9,688 nucleotides of DNA, from NCBI GenBank assembly GCA_031273385.1, contig JAISRY010000146.1:1-9688 (forward strand), in the 5' to 3' direction. A model generated the notes under the pieces. That model searched no databases. It saw only the letters and a list, made by a program, of their open reading frames with translations, and was not told the origin of the DNA. This DNA is from Tannerellaceae bacterium. GTDB lineage: Bacteria; Bacteroidota; Bacteroidia; Bacteroidales; Tannerellaceae. A program made the translations under genes and the position numbers. Below, piece by piece: positions 1 to 6,239 of this stretch; positions within the stretch are counted from its first letter, which is position 1, and the number at the start of each line of letters is the position of its first letter.

Positions 1-74
1 GTGCGATCGGAGGTGTCTCCACTCGCTGCGCTCGGTCGACATGACGTTCTTGCTTGCGCTCGGTTATAATGACG
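1..74. repeat. Two diverged direct repeats, REP-like dispersed element
   Basis: Two related copies lie at 22-46 and 49-74. They share the exact block GCGCTCGGT (28-36 and 56-64) and the ending TGACG, and differ mainly in the middle (CGACA against TATAA). A small hairpin, GGAG-GTGT-CTCC at 9-20, precedes them. The first copy resembles the GTCATGTCGACCGAGCGCAG-type intergenic repeat that I recall as scattered through Bacteroidetes genomes; that resemblance is from memory and not checked. No credible reading frame is present. The element may continue beyond the left edge of the window. Confidence 0.45.
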
Positions 75-119
75 GATACTATTTGTTTTTCACACGATTG
101 TGATTCATCGTCATTATAA
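64..119. repeat. 11-bp perfect inverted repeat flanking 34 bp
   Basis: TTATAATGACG at 64-74 is matched by its exact reverse complement CGTCATTATAA at 109-119. The left arm is the end of the second direct repeat described for 1-74, so the pair may mark the ends of a small non-coding element. The 34 bases between the arms hold no reading frame and no obvious promoter. Function is unknown. Confidence 0.5.
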
Positions 120-149
120 GGCAATAGAGGGTGGTAATGCATTTATATA

Positions 150-229
150 CAGTACCCTTAGGGTACTGCCTATCTATGTTAGCTCTCTACGAGAGCCATT
201 TTAATGCGTTGCCCCTGGGCTCTTAGGGG
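150..229. other. Cluster of three short hairpins upstream of the slyD-like operon
   Basis: Three inverted repeats follow one another. CAGTACCCT / AGGGTACTG at 150-158 and 160-168 has 9 bp around a single central base. GCTCTC / GAGAGC at 182-187 and 191-196 has a 3-nt loop and is followed by CATTTT. CCCCT / AGGGG at 212-216 and 225-229 has an 8-nt loop. None has a strong T tract on either strand, so a terminator for a gene left of the window is possible but weak. The first palindrome could equally be an operator. All three lie upstream of the promoter box at 260-267, so they are probably not in the operon's own leader. With the repeats at 1-119 they fill the 302 bases before the first gene. 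Confidence 0.4.
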
Positions 230-233
230 ATGC

Positions 234-267
234 GTTGAGGAACAATGGAAAATAATGCGTACCTTTG
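234..267 (+). promoter_or_regulatory. Bacteroidetes-type promoter for the slyD-aroC-smr-CYTH operon
   Basis: TACCTTTG at 260-267 fits the Bacteroidetes -7 consensus TAnnTTTG exactly. A partial -33 box, GTTG at 234-237, is 22 nt upstream, slightly longer than the usual 19 or so. Transcription would begin near 272, giving a leader of about 30 nt that is very A/T-rich and lacks a Shine-Dalgarno, as is normal in this phylum. The call rests on motif match and position only. Confidence 0.5.
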
Positions 268-302
268 TCGGATTAAAGTAAATATATAAAAATTGATTGG
301 AT

Positions 303-848
303 ATGAAAATTGCGACAAATAAGTTTGTTTCGGTCACGTACGACCTGAACGTCGGAGAGGGTGATGAACGTGAATTGATGGAAAGGGCGACGCCCGAAGC
401 GCCTTTGAATTTTATCTTTGGAGCAGAGATGATGCTTCCCTCTTTTGAAGAGAAGTTGAAGGGGCTTAAAGTAGGCGAGAAGTTCAACTTTACCCTCTCT
501 CCCGCCAATGCGTATGGCGAATACAAAGAAGAGCATGTGATTGAATTGCCTAAGAATATCTTTGAAGTCGACGGTAAGTTTGATTCGGAAATGGTTATGG
601 AGGGGCATACGCTTCCTATGGTGGATGCGGAGGGGCATCAGATGACCGGCTCAGTCCTTGAGGTAAAGGAAGATGTCGTCGTGATGGATTTCAACCATCC
701 GCTGGCCGGCGAAACGTTGCACTTCAGCGGAGACGTGATTGACGTACATAATCCGACAGTCGAAGAGGTCACCGAATTAATGGCCCCCGGATGTGGTTGT
801 TACAGCAACGGCTGCGAAGATGGCGGTTGTTGCGGTTGTGGCGCTTAG
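303..848 (+). CDS. slyD: SlyD-like FKBP-type peptidyl-prolyl cis-trans isomerase
   Basis: A 181-residue cytoplasmic protein expected to catalyse cis-trans isomerisation of X-Pro bonds, act as a folding chaperone and bind metal. The sequence shows the split FKBP fold of the SlyD group: an N-terminal FKBP part (about 1-70, including the VTYDL strand and the S-P-A-N-A-Y-G-E-Y stretch at 66-74), an inserted chaperone flap (about 75-130), then the returning FKBP strand D-F-N-H-P-L-A-G-E-T-L at 129-139. The C-terminus is a cysteine-rich tail with Cys at 164, 166, 171, 176, 177 and 179, in place of the His-rich tail of E. coli SlyD. I chose ATG 303; a TTG two codons earlier (297) is in frame but lies in the A/T-rich leader and adds nothing conserved. 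It is first in a compact operon, 15 nt before aroC. The family assignment is firm; metal binding is inferred. Confidence 0.9.
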   Translation: MKIATNKFVSVTYDLNVGEGDERELMERATPEAPLNFIFGAEMMLPSFEEKLKGLKVGEKFNFTLSPANAYGEYKEEHVIELPKNIFEVDGKFDSEMVMEGHTLPMVDAEGHQMTGSVLEVKEDVVVMDFNHPLAGETLHFSGDVIDVHNPTVEEVTELMAPGCGCYSNGCEDGGCCGCGA

Positions 849-863
849 TCAAAGTCGACCGGC

Positions 864-1931
864 ATGAACTCGTTTGGAAACATATTCCGGCTGACCTCGT
901 TCGGCGAATCGCATGGCCCCGGTATCGGAGGGGTGATCGACGGTTGCCCGCCGGGTATTGAAGTGGATATGGCATTTATCCGGCAGGAATTAGACCGCCG
1001 CAAACCCGGCCAGTCGAAGATAACGACCCCGCGCAGGGAGGAGGATGAGGTTCAATTCCTGTCCGGTATCTATGAGGGACAAACGACAGGGACGCCCATC
1101 GGTTTTATCGTCTGGAACAAGCAGCAACATTCGGCGGATTACGACGACATCGAACGGCTCTACCGCCCCTCTCATGCCGACTATACCTATCAGGTAAAGT
1201 ATGGCCTCCGCGATCCGAGGGGTGGCGGGCGTTCTTCGGCGCGTGAAACGGTGGCGCGCTGCGTGGCCGGCGCTATCGCCAAGCTGGCGCTCAGGGCGTA
1301 TGGCATTTCCGTATGGGCGTATACCTCCCAGGTCGGCGCAGTCAGGCTGGAGGGGACATATAAGGAATATAGTCCGGGGATGGTGGAAGAAAACGCCGTC
1401 CGTTGCCCCGATCCCGCCAAAGCCATCGAGATGGAAAAGCTGATCAGGGAAGTACAGTCGGAGGGAGATACCATCGGAGGCGTCATCACCTGTATCGCAC
1501 AAGGCGTGCCGCCCGGTTTGGGAGAGCCCGTCTTCGGGAAACTGCATGCCGCCCTGGGGCACGCCATGCTGACGATCAACGCCGCCAAGGGATTTGAGTA
1601 TGGCGATGGCTTTAGCTCCGCCCTGTATCGCGGCTCCGCACATAACGATACATTTTTCGACGATCACGGAAAGATACAGACCCGCACCAACCATTCAGGA
1701 GGAATCCAGGGAGGAATATCAAACGGGCAGGATATCTATTTCCGTGTCGCATTCAAACCGGTCGCCACCGTTCTGATGACACAGGAAACCGTTACCGTAG
1801 AGGGTGAAGATACACTCTTCAAAGCACGCGGCAGGCATGACCCGTGCGTACTTCCCCGGGCTGTGCCGATCGTAGAGGCGATGACCGCAATCACATTACT
1901 CGATTACCTGCTGATCCAAAAGGCAAAATAA
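864..1931 (+). CDS. aroC: Chorismate synthase
   Basis: This enzyme converts 5-enolpyruvylshikimate-3-phosphate to chorismate, the last step of the shikimate pathway, using reduced FMN as a catalytic cofactor in the cytoplasm. All three family signatures are visible in the 355 residues: G-E-S-H-G-P-G at 14-20 running into G-C-P-P-G at 27-31; the arginine/glycine-rich [11 protein letters not shown] at 120-130; and R-H-D-P-C near 324-328. The R-R-K-P-G-Q motif at 45-50 and the His in R-P-S-H-A-D at 101-106 are also present, so the FMN and substrate sites look intact. Length is typical. It starts 15 nt after the slyD-like gene and ends 15 nt before the Smr gene, so it is almost certainly co-transcribed with both. 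No other aromatic-pathway gene is in the window. Confidence 0.97.
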   Translation: MNSFGNIFRLTSFGESHGPGIGGVIDGCPPGIEVDMAFIRQELDRRKPGQSKITTPRREEDEVQFLSGIYEGQTTGTPIGFIVWNKQQHSADYDDIERLYRPSHADYTYQVKYGLRDPRGGGRSSARETVARCVAGAIAKLALRAYGISVWAYTSQVGAVRLEGTYKEYSPGMVEENAVRCPDPAKAIEMEKLIREVQSEGDTIGGVITCIAQGVPPGLGEPVFGKLHAALGHAMLTINAAKGFEYGDGFSSALYRGSAHNDTFFDDHGKIQTRTNHSGGIQGGISNGQDIYFRVAFKPVATVLMTQETVTVEGEDTLFKARGRHDPCVLPRAVPIVEAMTAITLLDYLLIQKAK

Positions 1932-1946
1932 AAACAGAAAGAAATC

Positions 1947-2999
1947 ATGGAGATAAAAATAGGCGATAAGGTACGTTTCCTCAACAGCGTGGGAGGAGGC
2001 ATCGTGTGCCGTTTCAGGGGGAAAGACCAGGTATTGGTAGAAGACGAAGACGGTTTTGAAGTGCCGGCTTTGATCCGCGAACTGGTCGTCATCGAAACGA
2101 ACGGGGCACAGGTACGCACCCGCCCCAAACCGAAAGAGGAAGCGCCAGTGGCAAAACCGGCTCCACCGCCGGAGGTGAAAGAGGAAAAAGTACGGGAAAC
2201 GCCCGAGGGCGAACGGCTGGACATCTATCTCGCCTATTTGCCCCTCGAACCCAAAGCCATGCTGCAAAGCGGCTATGAAGCCTACTTTATCAACAACAGC
2301 AATTATTACCTGTTTTTCAATTACATGAACCGGCAGCACGGCAGTTGGTTCAGCCGCTATAACGGCCTGATCGAACCGAATACCAAAATCTTTATGGAGG
2401 AGTTCGGGAAAGAAGAGTTGAACGGCATGGAGCGGATGTGCGTCCAGTTGATCGCCTTTAAAAAGGATAAGCCCTATTCGTTGAAAAACGCCATCTCGGT
2501 GGAACTGCGGATAGATACGGTCAAGTTCTATAAAGCCCACTGTTTTATGGAAAACGACTTCTTTGAAGAGGAGGCGTTACTTTTTCCCGTCGTCCGCTCG
2601 GATGTGCCGGAAAGGGAGCTGCTTATTTCAGCTATTGACATACAGGAGGCGATGCAACAAAAGGCGTATGCCGACCTGCCCCCCTCCAAACCTGCCGTTA
2701 AGAAGAAAACCGCCCCGGCGATTCCCGAGATCGACCTGCACCTCAACCAGCTGTTGGATAATACAAACGGACTGACCCCGGCGGATATGCTGAACTATCA
2801 ATTGGATAAGTTCCACGAAACGCTTGCCCAGTATGCCGGGCAGAAAGGACAGAAGATCATCTTTATCCACGGAAAAGGCGATGGAACGCTCCGCAGCGCG
2901 ATTGAAAAAGAGTTGAAGACCAGATACAAATCCTATTATTACCAGGATGCCTCTTTCCGTGAATACGGCTTCGGGGCGACCATGGTAACGATCAAATAA
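1947..2999 (+). CDS. DUF2027/Smr-domain protein
   Basis: A 350-residue cytoplasmic protein with two recognisable ends. Residues about 3-50 (I-G-D-K-V-R-F-L-N ... G-G-I-V) form a small beta-rich, KOW-like segment. A Pro/Lys/Glu-rich linker (about 58-90) leads to a central domain (about 92-235) of the type annotated DUF2027 in Bacteroidetes. Residues about 260-350 are a Smr (MutS2 C-terminal) domain: D-L-H at 263-265 and H-G-K-G-D-G-T-L-R at 308-316. Smr domains are known as DNA or RNA nucleases, and recent work on related proteins links them to mRNA cleavage at collided ribosomes. Which activity this protein has cannot be told from sequence. MutS ATPase domains are absent. It sits third in the slyD-aroC operon with 15-nt gaps on both sides. 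Confidence 0.88.
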   Translation: MEIKIGDKVRFLNSVGGGIVCRFRGKDQVLVEDEDGFEVPALIRELVVIETNGAQVRTRPKPKEEAPVAKPAPPPEVKEEKVRETPEGERLDIYLAYLPLEPKAMLQSGYEAYFINNSNYYLFFNYMNRQHGSWFSRYNGLIEPNTKIFMEEFGKEELNGMERMCVQLIAFKKDKPYSLKNAISVELRIDTVKFYKAHCFMENDFFEEEALLFPVVRSDVPERELLISAIDIQEAMQQKAYADLPPSKPAVKKKTAPAIPEIDLHLNQLLDNTNGLTPADMLNYQLDKFHETLAQYAGQKGQKIIFIHGKGDGTLRSAIEKELKTRYKSYYYQDASFREYGFGATMVTIK

Positions 3000-3014
3000 A
3001 CCCACCCGGCAGAA

Positions 3015-3491
3015 ATGGCTATCGAGATAGAACGAAAATTCATGGTTACCGGGGACTTCTCAAAAGAGGTACACTATTCCCGGCGTATCGTACAGGGATA
3101 CCTTTGTACCAGCCCAAAGCGTTCGGTGCGTATCCGTATCGCCGGAGAAGAGGGTTTCCTCACCGTCAAAGGGGCGGCGGACGAGAGCGGGTGGAGCCGG
3201 TATGAGTTTGAACGGGAAATTCCCCTCGCAGACGCCGAAGAGATGCTAAAACTGTGTGAAGCCGGTATCATAGACAAAATCCGCCATTACATTCCGGCCG
3301 GCAAACATACGTGGGAAGTCGATGTGTTTAATGGCGATAACAAGGGGTTAGTCATCGCGGAGATAGAGTTATCTTCTGCAAACGAATCTTTTGAAAAACC
3401 AAACTGGTTAGGGGAAGAGGTCACCACAGACTATAGATATTACAACGCCAGGTTGTCACAATTCCCCTATTCCCTATGGAAAGAAGAATAG
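3015..3491 (+). CDS. CYTH-domain protein (triphosphatase-tunnel fold)
   Basis: A 158-residue single-domain protein of the CYTH superfamily, whose members hydrolyse inorganic triphosphate or other triphosphates inside a beta-barrel tunnel with metal ions. The signature E-x-E-x-K is seen at residues 4-8 (E-I-E-R-K). Further tunnel residues occur in alternating charged strands: R39 and R41, K52 (T-V-K-G), R62/E64/E66, K88/R90, E101/D103 and E116/E118. The length suits the short bacterial form with no CHAD domain. In Bacteroidetes such genes are often labelled adenylate cyclase, but a simple triphosphatase is more likely for this form. It is the last gene of the + strand operon and converges on the 56-residue gene whose stop codon is 49 nt away. 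Confidence 0.9.
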   Translation: MAIEIERKFMVTGDFSKEVHYSRRIVQGYLCTSPKRSVRIRIAGEEGFLTVKGAADESGWSRYEFEREIPLADAEEMLKLCEAGIIDKIRHYIPAGKHTWEVDVFNGDNKGLVIAEIELSSANESFEKPNWLGEEVTTDYRYYNARLSQFPYSLWKEE

Positions 3492-3517
3492 GTTATTTCA
3501 GGTCAGTGTTCTCTTCG

Positions 3518-3544
3518 ATAAGCCCCCAGAGAGTAGAGGCTTAT
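3518..3544. terminator. Weak inverted repeat between convergent genes
   Basis: ATAAGCC at 3518-3524 pairs with GGCTTAT at 3538-3544, a 7-bp stem with a 13-nt loop. It lies between the CYTH gene (+) and the small gene (-) and overlaps the latter's stop codon. There is no T tract on either side, so it would be a poor intrinsic terminator. It is noted because nothing stronger is seen between the two converging units. Confidence 0.25.
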
Positions 3545-3711
3545 ACGCTGAACTTATCCAAATCAGCCGCTTTCACACGGAAAATATGTCCATTACGAGA
3601 GAAAACCAGCTCCCCGTTCTCTTTTTTCTTTTCAGAAACAAGACGCTGAAACGCGATGTTCGCTCCTCTAACTATATTCTCCTCGAATTCTCTAATTTCT
3701 TGTTCACTCAT
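3541..3711 (-). CDS. 56-residue protein, candidate partner of the zeta-like kinase
   Basis: A short gene read directly from the bases. It starts at ATG 3711-3709 inside the end of the kinase gene, overlapping its TGA stop by 8 nt (ATGAGTGA), and stops with TAA at 3543-3541. The protein begins MSEQEIREFEENI, has an acidic N-terminal half likely to be an amphipathic helix (about 3-27), a lysine cluster at 28-30, then a probable beta hairpin around G-E-L-V-F-S-R-N-G-H-I-F-R-V (33-46) and an A-A-D-L end. I recall similar short proteins beside zeta-like kinases in other bacteria, but cannot name a family. The overlap suggests translational coupling to the kinase. An antitoxin or regulatory subunit role is inferred from context and size only. 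Confidence 0.7.
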   Translation of the reverse strand: MSEQEIREFEENIVRGANIAFQRLVSEKKKENGELVFSRNGHIFRVKAADLDKFSV

Positions 3712-4279
3712 ACTGCTCAAGTTGATTGTAAATTTTGAGGTTATATATCTCTTTTTTTTTGTTTTTAAATCCTTTCGCTATCACTTCCATCGGAGACATG
3801 GAATTGTCTGTTATCATCCAATAATCGCTGACCGGCAAATAAAGTTCAAACAGGTTGTGTATTCCCGAATCGTATCTCCTCCGAATCGTGCTTTCCGCAA
3901 TATTGTGCCCTCCGGCAGCAACTCTCATCTTCACCCGTTCCACAGCTAAATCCGGCGTATTCAGCCAGAAATAGAGCAGTGTAACATAGTATCCTTTTTC
4001 TTGTGCACTCTGCATTAACTTAACGACAGAGCGAGTGGCGAGCGTGGTCTCCAAGGCGAAAGTCTCGCCTGCAGCAATCAGTTCCTTCATCCTCTTATGC
4101 ATAATCCGACCGGCTTCAACGGCAACAGCGATGCTGTCCGAGTTAAAAGGGGATAGTCCTTTAGCAATCTCATCGGAATTAACAAACTCCTTACACTTTA
4201 GCATCTCCGGCAGTATCGTGTATGAAGCGGTCGTCTTTCCTGCTCCATTGCAGCCTGATATGATATACAAATATGGCAC
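3704..4279 (-). CDS. Zeta-toxin-like P-loop kinase
   Basis: A 191-residue nucleotide-binding protein of the zeta toxin/PezT kinase family. Characterised members phosphorylate UDP-N-acetylglucosamine and so poison cell-wall synthesis, but many chromosomal relatives have unknown substrates. Visible motifs: Walker A G-C-N-G-A-G-K-T at 9-16, N-S-D-E at 34-37 (candidate substrate-binding Asp), E-T-T-L-A at 77-81 matching the zeta Glu/Thr region, Arg at 115 and 119, and R-R-R at 133-135 in the lid. The start is GTG (4279-4277); a stop codon lies only four codons upstream in frame, and Walker A at residue 9 fits the family. The classic N-terminal epsilon-binding context is absent, and no antitoxin lies upstream; a 56-residue gene overlaps downstream instead. 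Lysine codons near the end contain nine consecutive A (3752-3760). The AT-rich flanks suggest acquisition by transfer. Confidence 0.85.
   Translation of the reverse strand: MPYLYIISGCNGAGKTTASYTILPEMLKCKEFVNSDEIAKGLSPFNSDSIAVAVEAGRIMHKRMKELIAAGETFALETTLATRSVVKLMQSAQEKGYYVTLLYFWLNTPDLAVERVKMRVAAGGHNIAESTIRRRYDSGIHNLFELYLPVSDYWMITDNSMSPMEVIAKGFKNKKKEIYNLKIYNQLEQYE
3752..3760 (-). other. A9 homopolymer in the kinase gene, candidate slippage site
   Basis: On the coding strand, nine A follow an AAC codon (AAC AAA AAA AAA GAG). Runs of this length in AT-rich coding DNA are known sites of polymerase slippage. If one A is lost (in DNA or transcript), the new frame has no stop codon over the following codons and enters the 56-residue gene in its own frame, giving a kinase-partner fusion. 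If one A is gained, the frame ends at TAA after a few codons, shortening the kinase by about 15 residues. The frame logic is read from the sequence; actual slippage is not shown. Confidence 0.5.
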
Positions 4280-4297
4280 CTTCTCACTTTAACTGCG

Positions 4298-4327
4298 CAA
4301 ATATAGATATTAGTTTCATAACTCAAC
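4298..4327 (-). promoter_or_regulatory. Bacteroidetes-type promoter for the zeta-like kinase
   Basis: On the - strand TATATTTG (4305-4298) fits the -7 consensus TAnnTTTG exactly, and GTTG (4327-4324) is a near match to the -33 TTTG with 18 nt between the boxes. The expected start of transcription near 4293 leaves a leader of only about 14 nt before the GTG start codon. The module therefore appears to be expressed independently of hemW upstream. The remainder of 4280-4417 is AT-rich and shows no gene and no clear terminator for hemW. Confidence 0.55.
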
Positions 4328-4417
4328 GCTTTTTTTACTCAAATATCACTAAAATATGTACAAGATATACTTAAATTCTCCCATTTCGTCATTCAAAGAG
4401 CCTGTTTCGTATAAAAA

Positions 4418-5539
4418 TCATGTCCACAAGAGATCACACATAATCCCATCGGAAAGGAGAATCCCATCCCTCGAAAGGGACAACACATCGCCTGCCGGAA
4501 CAAGCAAGCCTTGCCGGATATGGGGCGCCGCCTGCTTCCGGCAATAGGCGGACAGCTCCTCTCCGAACGTTTCCAGGATATATGACAGATCAATTCCCCA
4601 CATCGTACGCAGCCGCGTAACCACATAATCGTTATACCGGGTATGGTTATCCAATACCTCCACCTCAGGGGCGTTATCCCCTATCCCTTTTATATACCGC
4701 GCGAGGGAGGAGACGTTCCACTGCCGGCTGTCGATATCGTAGGAGTGGGCGGACGGGCCGACGCCAAGATAGGCCTTGCCCGTCCAATAGGAGCTGTTGT
4801 GCCGGGACAGGCAGCCCGGTCTGGCGAAGTTGGATATTTCGTAATGGAGATACCCACCGGCGGTAAGCCGCTCGACCATAGCGGAAAACAGGAGGATACT
4901 CAGCTCTTCGCCGGATGGGATGATTTTCCCGGCTTCCCGCCATGCATAGAGTTTCGTATGCTCCTCATACGTTAAATGATAGGCGGAAAGGTGGGGGATA
5001 TCCAGTTGGAGGGCTTTCGCCAGGGTGGTTTCCCATGCCGGAAGCGTCTGCCCGGGCAGGCCATAGATCAGATCAATAGAGATATTCGTATAACCGTTTT
5101 CCTTACAGCGCTCAACCGCCTGTATAGCCTGCCGGGCGTCGTGCCGGCGGTTCAGGAGGCGGAGATCCGCTTCACTGAAACTCTGTACGCCCATACTGAT
5201 ACGGTTAAAGGGCAAGGCGCGGAGGGAGGCGACATAGTGCGGGGTCATATCATCCGGGTTGGCTTCCAGCGTGACTTCGGCGTTTTCGCTAACAGAAAAG
5301 CAGCGGTAGACAGCATCGAATACTTTCCCGAAATCATGCGCCTGCAACAAAGAGGGCGTCCCTCCGCCAAAATAGACCGTTTCAAGCTGTTCGCCCCGCA
5401 GGTAGTCCTTGCGCAATTCGATCTCCCTGACAAGGGACGAGAGGTACATCTCCTTGTACTTTAGTTCTGTACCGGAAAAGAAATCACAGTACGAACACCG
5501 CGTGACACAAAAGGGGACATGAACGTATAAACCCGCCAT
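4418..5539 (-). CDS. hemW: HemW-type radical SAM heme chaperone
   Basis: A 373-residue radical-SAM protein of the HemN/HemW group. HemW binds heme and delivers it to heme enzymes; it is often mislabelled oxygen-independent coproporphyrinogen III oxidase. The [4Fe-4S] cluster motif C-V-T-R-C-S-Y-C is at 11-18 and is followed by D-F, where true HemN has a further cysteine, which favours HemW. Other family motifs: Y-F-G-G-G-T-P-S at 56-63, E-A-N-P-D-D at 92-97, G-V-Q-S-F at 117-121 and D-L-I-Y-G-L-P-G-Q-T at 156-165. The protein starts right at the fold (MAGLYVHVPFC) without the N-terminal extension of HemN. It lies 18 nt downstream of the RNase H gene and is probably co-transcribed with it. Confidence 0.92.
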   Translation of the reverse strand: MAGLYVHVPFCVTRCSYCDFFSGTELKYKEMYLSSLVREIELRKDYLRGEQLETVYFGGGTPSLLQAHDFGKVFDAVYRCFSVSENAEVTLEANPDDMTPHYVASLRALPFNRISMGVQSFSEADLRLLNRRHDARQAIQAVERCKENGYTNISIDLIYGLPGQTLPAWETTLAKALQLDIPHLSAYHLTYEEHTKLYAWREAGKIIPSGEELSILLFSAMVERLTAGGYLHYEISNFARPGCLSRHNSSYWTGKAYLGVGPSAHSYDIDSRQWNVSSLARYIKGIGDNAPEVEVLDNHTRYNDYVVTRLRTMWGIDLSYILETFGEELSAYCRKQAAPHIRQGLLVPAGDVLSLSRDGILLSDGIMCDLLWT

Positions 5540-5557
5540 AGCGCAAATACCTGATGA

Positions 5558-6181
5558 TTATTTTCTGCCGAAATCAGCCGGGATTTCTCCCCATTCACCT
5601 GTCTCCCATTTATACACCTGGGTAGAATAACTGTTTTCTTTCAACCATTTTTCGGCACGTTCGATCAGGTTGAAGATGGGTTCATTTTCCGGCGTACGCG
5701 CCAGCAATGTTTTACACTTCCTGTTCTTCACCCATAGCATCGCGTTCCGGCTGTCGGAATAGATGGGAAGATCGCTATTCTCTTTCTTTAGTAGCGCCAG
5801 GCCATGGACAAGGGCTAAAAACTCGCCGACATTATTCGTCCCTTGCTTCAGCGGCCCGACGTGAAACAACTCTTTTCCGGTAGCGGTATAAACGCCCCTG
5901 TATTCCATCGCGCCGGGATTGCCGCTGCAAGCCGCATCCACAGACAGGCTTTCAGGGACAGGCTTTCCGGCGGACGCCACTTTCCCCCACTGTGGGGAGG
6001 AGGCTTTCTTCGGAGAGTAACGATACCCTTTCTCAAAAGCCTTTTCCGCCTCTTCGCGGGTATCGAATGATTTATATTTTGCATCCGCCTGCCCGTAAAC
6101 CTGCCTTTTACACGTATTCCAATCGTCATAAATACCCGGGGCAAGGCCTTTCCAAACCACATAGAATTTGCGTTTAGCCAT
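5558..6181 (-). CDS. Ribonuclease HI with N-terminal RNA/DNA-hybrid-binding domain
   Basis: Degrades the RNA strand of RNA-DNA hybrids such as R-loops and replication primers. At 207 residues it is longer than minimal RNase HI because of an N-terminal viroplasmin/hybrid-binding domain (about 4-50: K-F-Y-V-V-W-K-G ... G-I-Y-D-D-W), joined by a linker to the RNase H fold (about 78-205). The acidic catalytic set is present: D82 (S-V-D-A-A), E120 (N-V-G-E-F), D143 (Y-S-D-S-R) and D203 (P-A-D-F-G-R). The usual His-Gly loop is replaced by W-E-T-G-E-W-G, as I recall for Bacteroidetes homologues. I chose ATG 6181; an in-frame ATG eight codons earlier (6205) adds only MCRKTKEE and would lie inside the likely promoter box. 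First gene of a pair with hemW. Confidence 0.9.
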   Translation of the reverse strand: MAKRKFYVVWKGLAPGIYDDWNTCKRQVYGQADAKYKSFDTREEAEKAFEKGYRYSPKKASSPQWGKVASAGKPVPESLSVDAACSGNPGAMEYRGVYTATGKELFHVGPLKQGTNNVGEFLALVHGLALLKKENSDLPIYSDSRNAMLWVKNRKCKTLLARTPENEPIFNLIERAEKWLKENSYSTQVYKWETGEWGEIPADFGRK

Positions 6182-6202
6182 CTCTTCTTTCGTTTTACGG
6201 CA

Positions 6203-6210
6203 CAAACTTA
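6203..6210 (-). promoter_or_regulatory. -7 promoter box for the RNase H-hemW pair
   Basis: On the - strand TAAGTTTG (6210-6203) fits TAnnTTTG exactly. It is placed to start transcription near 6198, about 17 nt before the RNase H start codon. No convincing -33 TTTG lies at the usual distance upstream; that space is taken by T-rich sequence next to the terminator cluster of the preceding operon. The box also argues against the longer RNase H start at 6205. Confidence 0.42.
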
Positions 6211-6239
6211 CTCAAAAAAAACCGTCTTGGACGCCCTAA

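Noticed and set aside
64..70. TTATAAT as an E. coli-like -10 promoter element
   Set aside because: Bacteroidetes promoters use TAnnTTTG, and this heptamer is part of the inverted repeat 64-119.
40..102. Possible 20-residue leader peptide starting at the ATG at 41
   Set aside because: It starts inside the repeat, has no supporting context and ends far from any gene.
297..302. TTG start two codons before the slyD-like ATG
   Set aside because: There is a proper ATG at 303 in an A/T-rich leader and no Shine-Dalgarno to favour TTG.
990..1694. Long - strand open frame of 234 codons inside chorismate synthase
   Set aside because: It lies opposite aroC, which has all its family signatures. The translation has no recognisable motif and is best explained by codon composition.
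1896..2540. - strand open frame of 214 codons across the aroC/Smr junction
   Set aside because: It is opposite two well-supported genes and translates into low-complexity Phe-rich sequence typical of antisense frames.
4356..4547. + strand open frame of 63 codons across the hemW 3' end
   Set aside because: It overlaps the conserved hemW coding sequence and shows no recognisable protein features.
6182..6205. Longer RNase H start adding eight residues
   Set aside because: The extra ATG falls within the TAAGTTTG promoter box and the added residues are not part of the conserved domain, which begins at MAKRKFY.
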